This document shows positions 63,881 to 64,000 of a DNA stretch of 64,000 nt, piece by piece. Position 1 is the first letter of the stretch. Each line of letters opens with the position of its first letter. The stretch is taken from NCBI GenBank assembly GCA_031296325.1, contig JARLFY010000062.1, positions 1 through 64,000 of the forward strand, given 5' to 3'. This stretch comes from Acidobacteriaceae bacterium (GTDB taxonomy: Bacteria; Acidobacteriota; Terriglobia; Terriglobales; Acidobacteriaceae). The position numbers were made by a program, and so were the translations under genes. Below the pieces are notes generated by a model that did no database searches, was not told where the DNA came from, and worked only from the letters and a program-made list of their open reading frames with translations.

Positions 63881-64000
63881 GGGCAGGCTCTTTCAGGTCT
63901 CGCGCAGGAAGGCTCTTGCTGGCAGGAGTCTGTTTTGCTATCCATCTTCTGCTCGCCATCTCGGTTCATGCGCAGACGCTGGCCCACATTCGTCAGAGCA
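63877..64000 (+). CDS. Secreted protein, 5' part only (runs off window)
   Basis: ATGA overlap with preceding gene; MRAGSFRSRAGRLLLAGVCFAIHLLLAISVHAQTLAHIRQS signal peptide. Confidence 0.6.
   Translation, partial: MRAGSFRSRAGRLLLAGVCFAIHLLLAISVHAQTLAHIRQS

Overview
This 64 kb, GC-rich bacterial chromosomal window looks like an acidobacterium. That guess rests on gene content (a VWFA-related acidobacterial-type protein, a YVTN-propeller/phosphoesterase fusion, SLBB export and TolC-like proteins) and on 'CHFERSxESPH'-type intergenic repeats; no 16S is present to confirm it. Most of the window is housekeeping or metabolic: split methionine synthase (two ORFs), ppdK, hemC, cinA, truA, panBC, pgpA/yacG, deoC, cyaY, lemA/TPM, prepilin peptidase, M1 and M3 peptidases and an MscS channel. 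It also has a dispersed set of rhamnogalacturonan/pectin genes (PL4-like lyase, DUF6250-like, two SGNH acetylesterase-like, one GH43-like) and three tRNAs (CAU, Ser-GGA, Val-UAC). No CRISPR array, rRNA, intact prophage or recognisable defence island was seen. The least explained material is: (i) a dense family of ~110 bp palindromic interspersed repeats, two of which appear to sit in frame inside coding sequences; (ii) a second, very well conserved ~90-200 bp repeat family; (iii) a G9 tract in a polysaccharide-export gene; (iv) a tyrosine-recombinase C-terminal remnant beside a tRNA and an RHS fragment; (v) a sigma-54 activator lacking a HTH; (vi) a 56-codon ORF with a strong Shine-Dalgarno in an AT-rich intergenic region. 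I did not find a clear undescribed multi-gene system; the repeats are the best candidates for follow-up.
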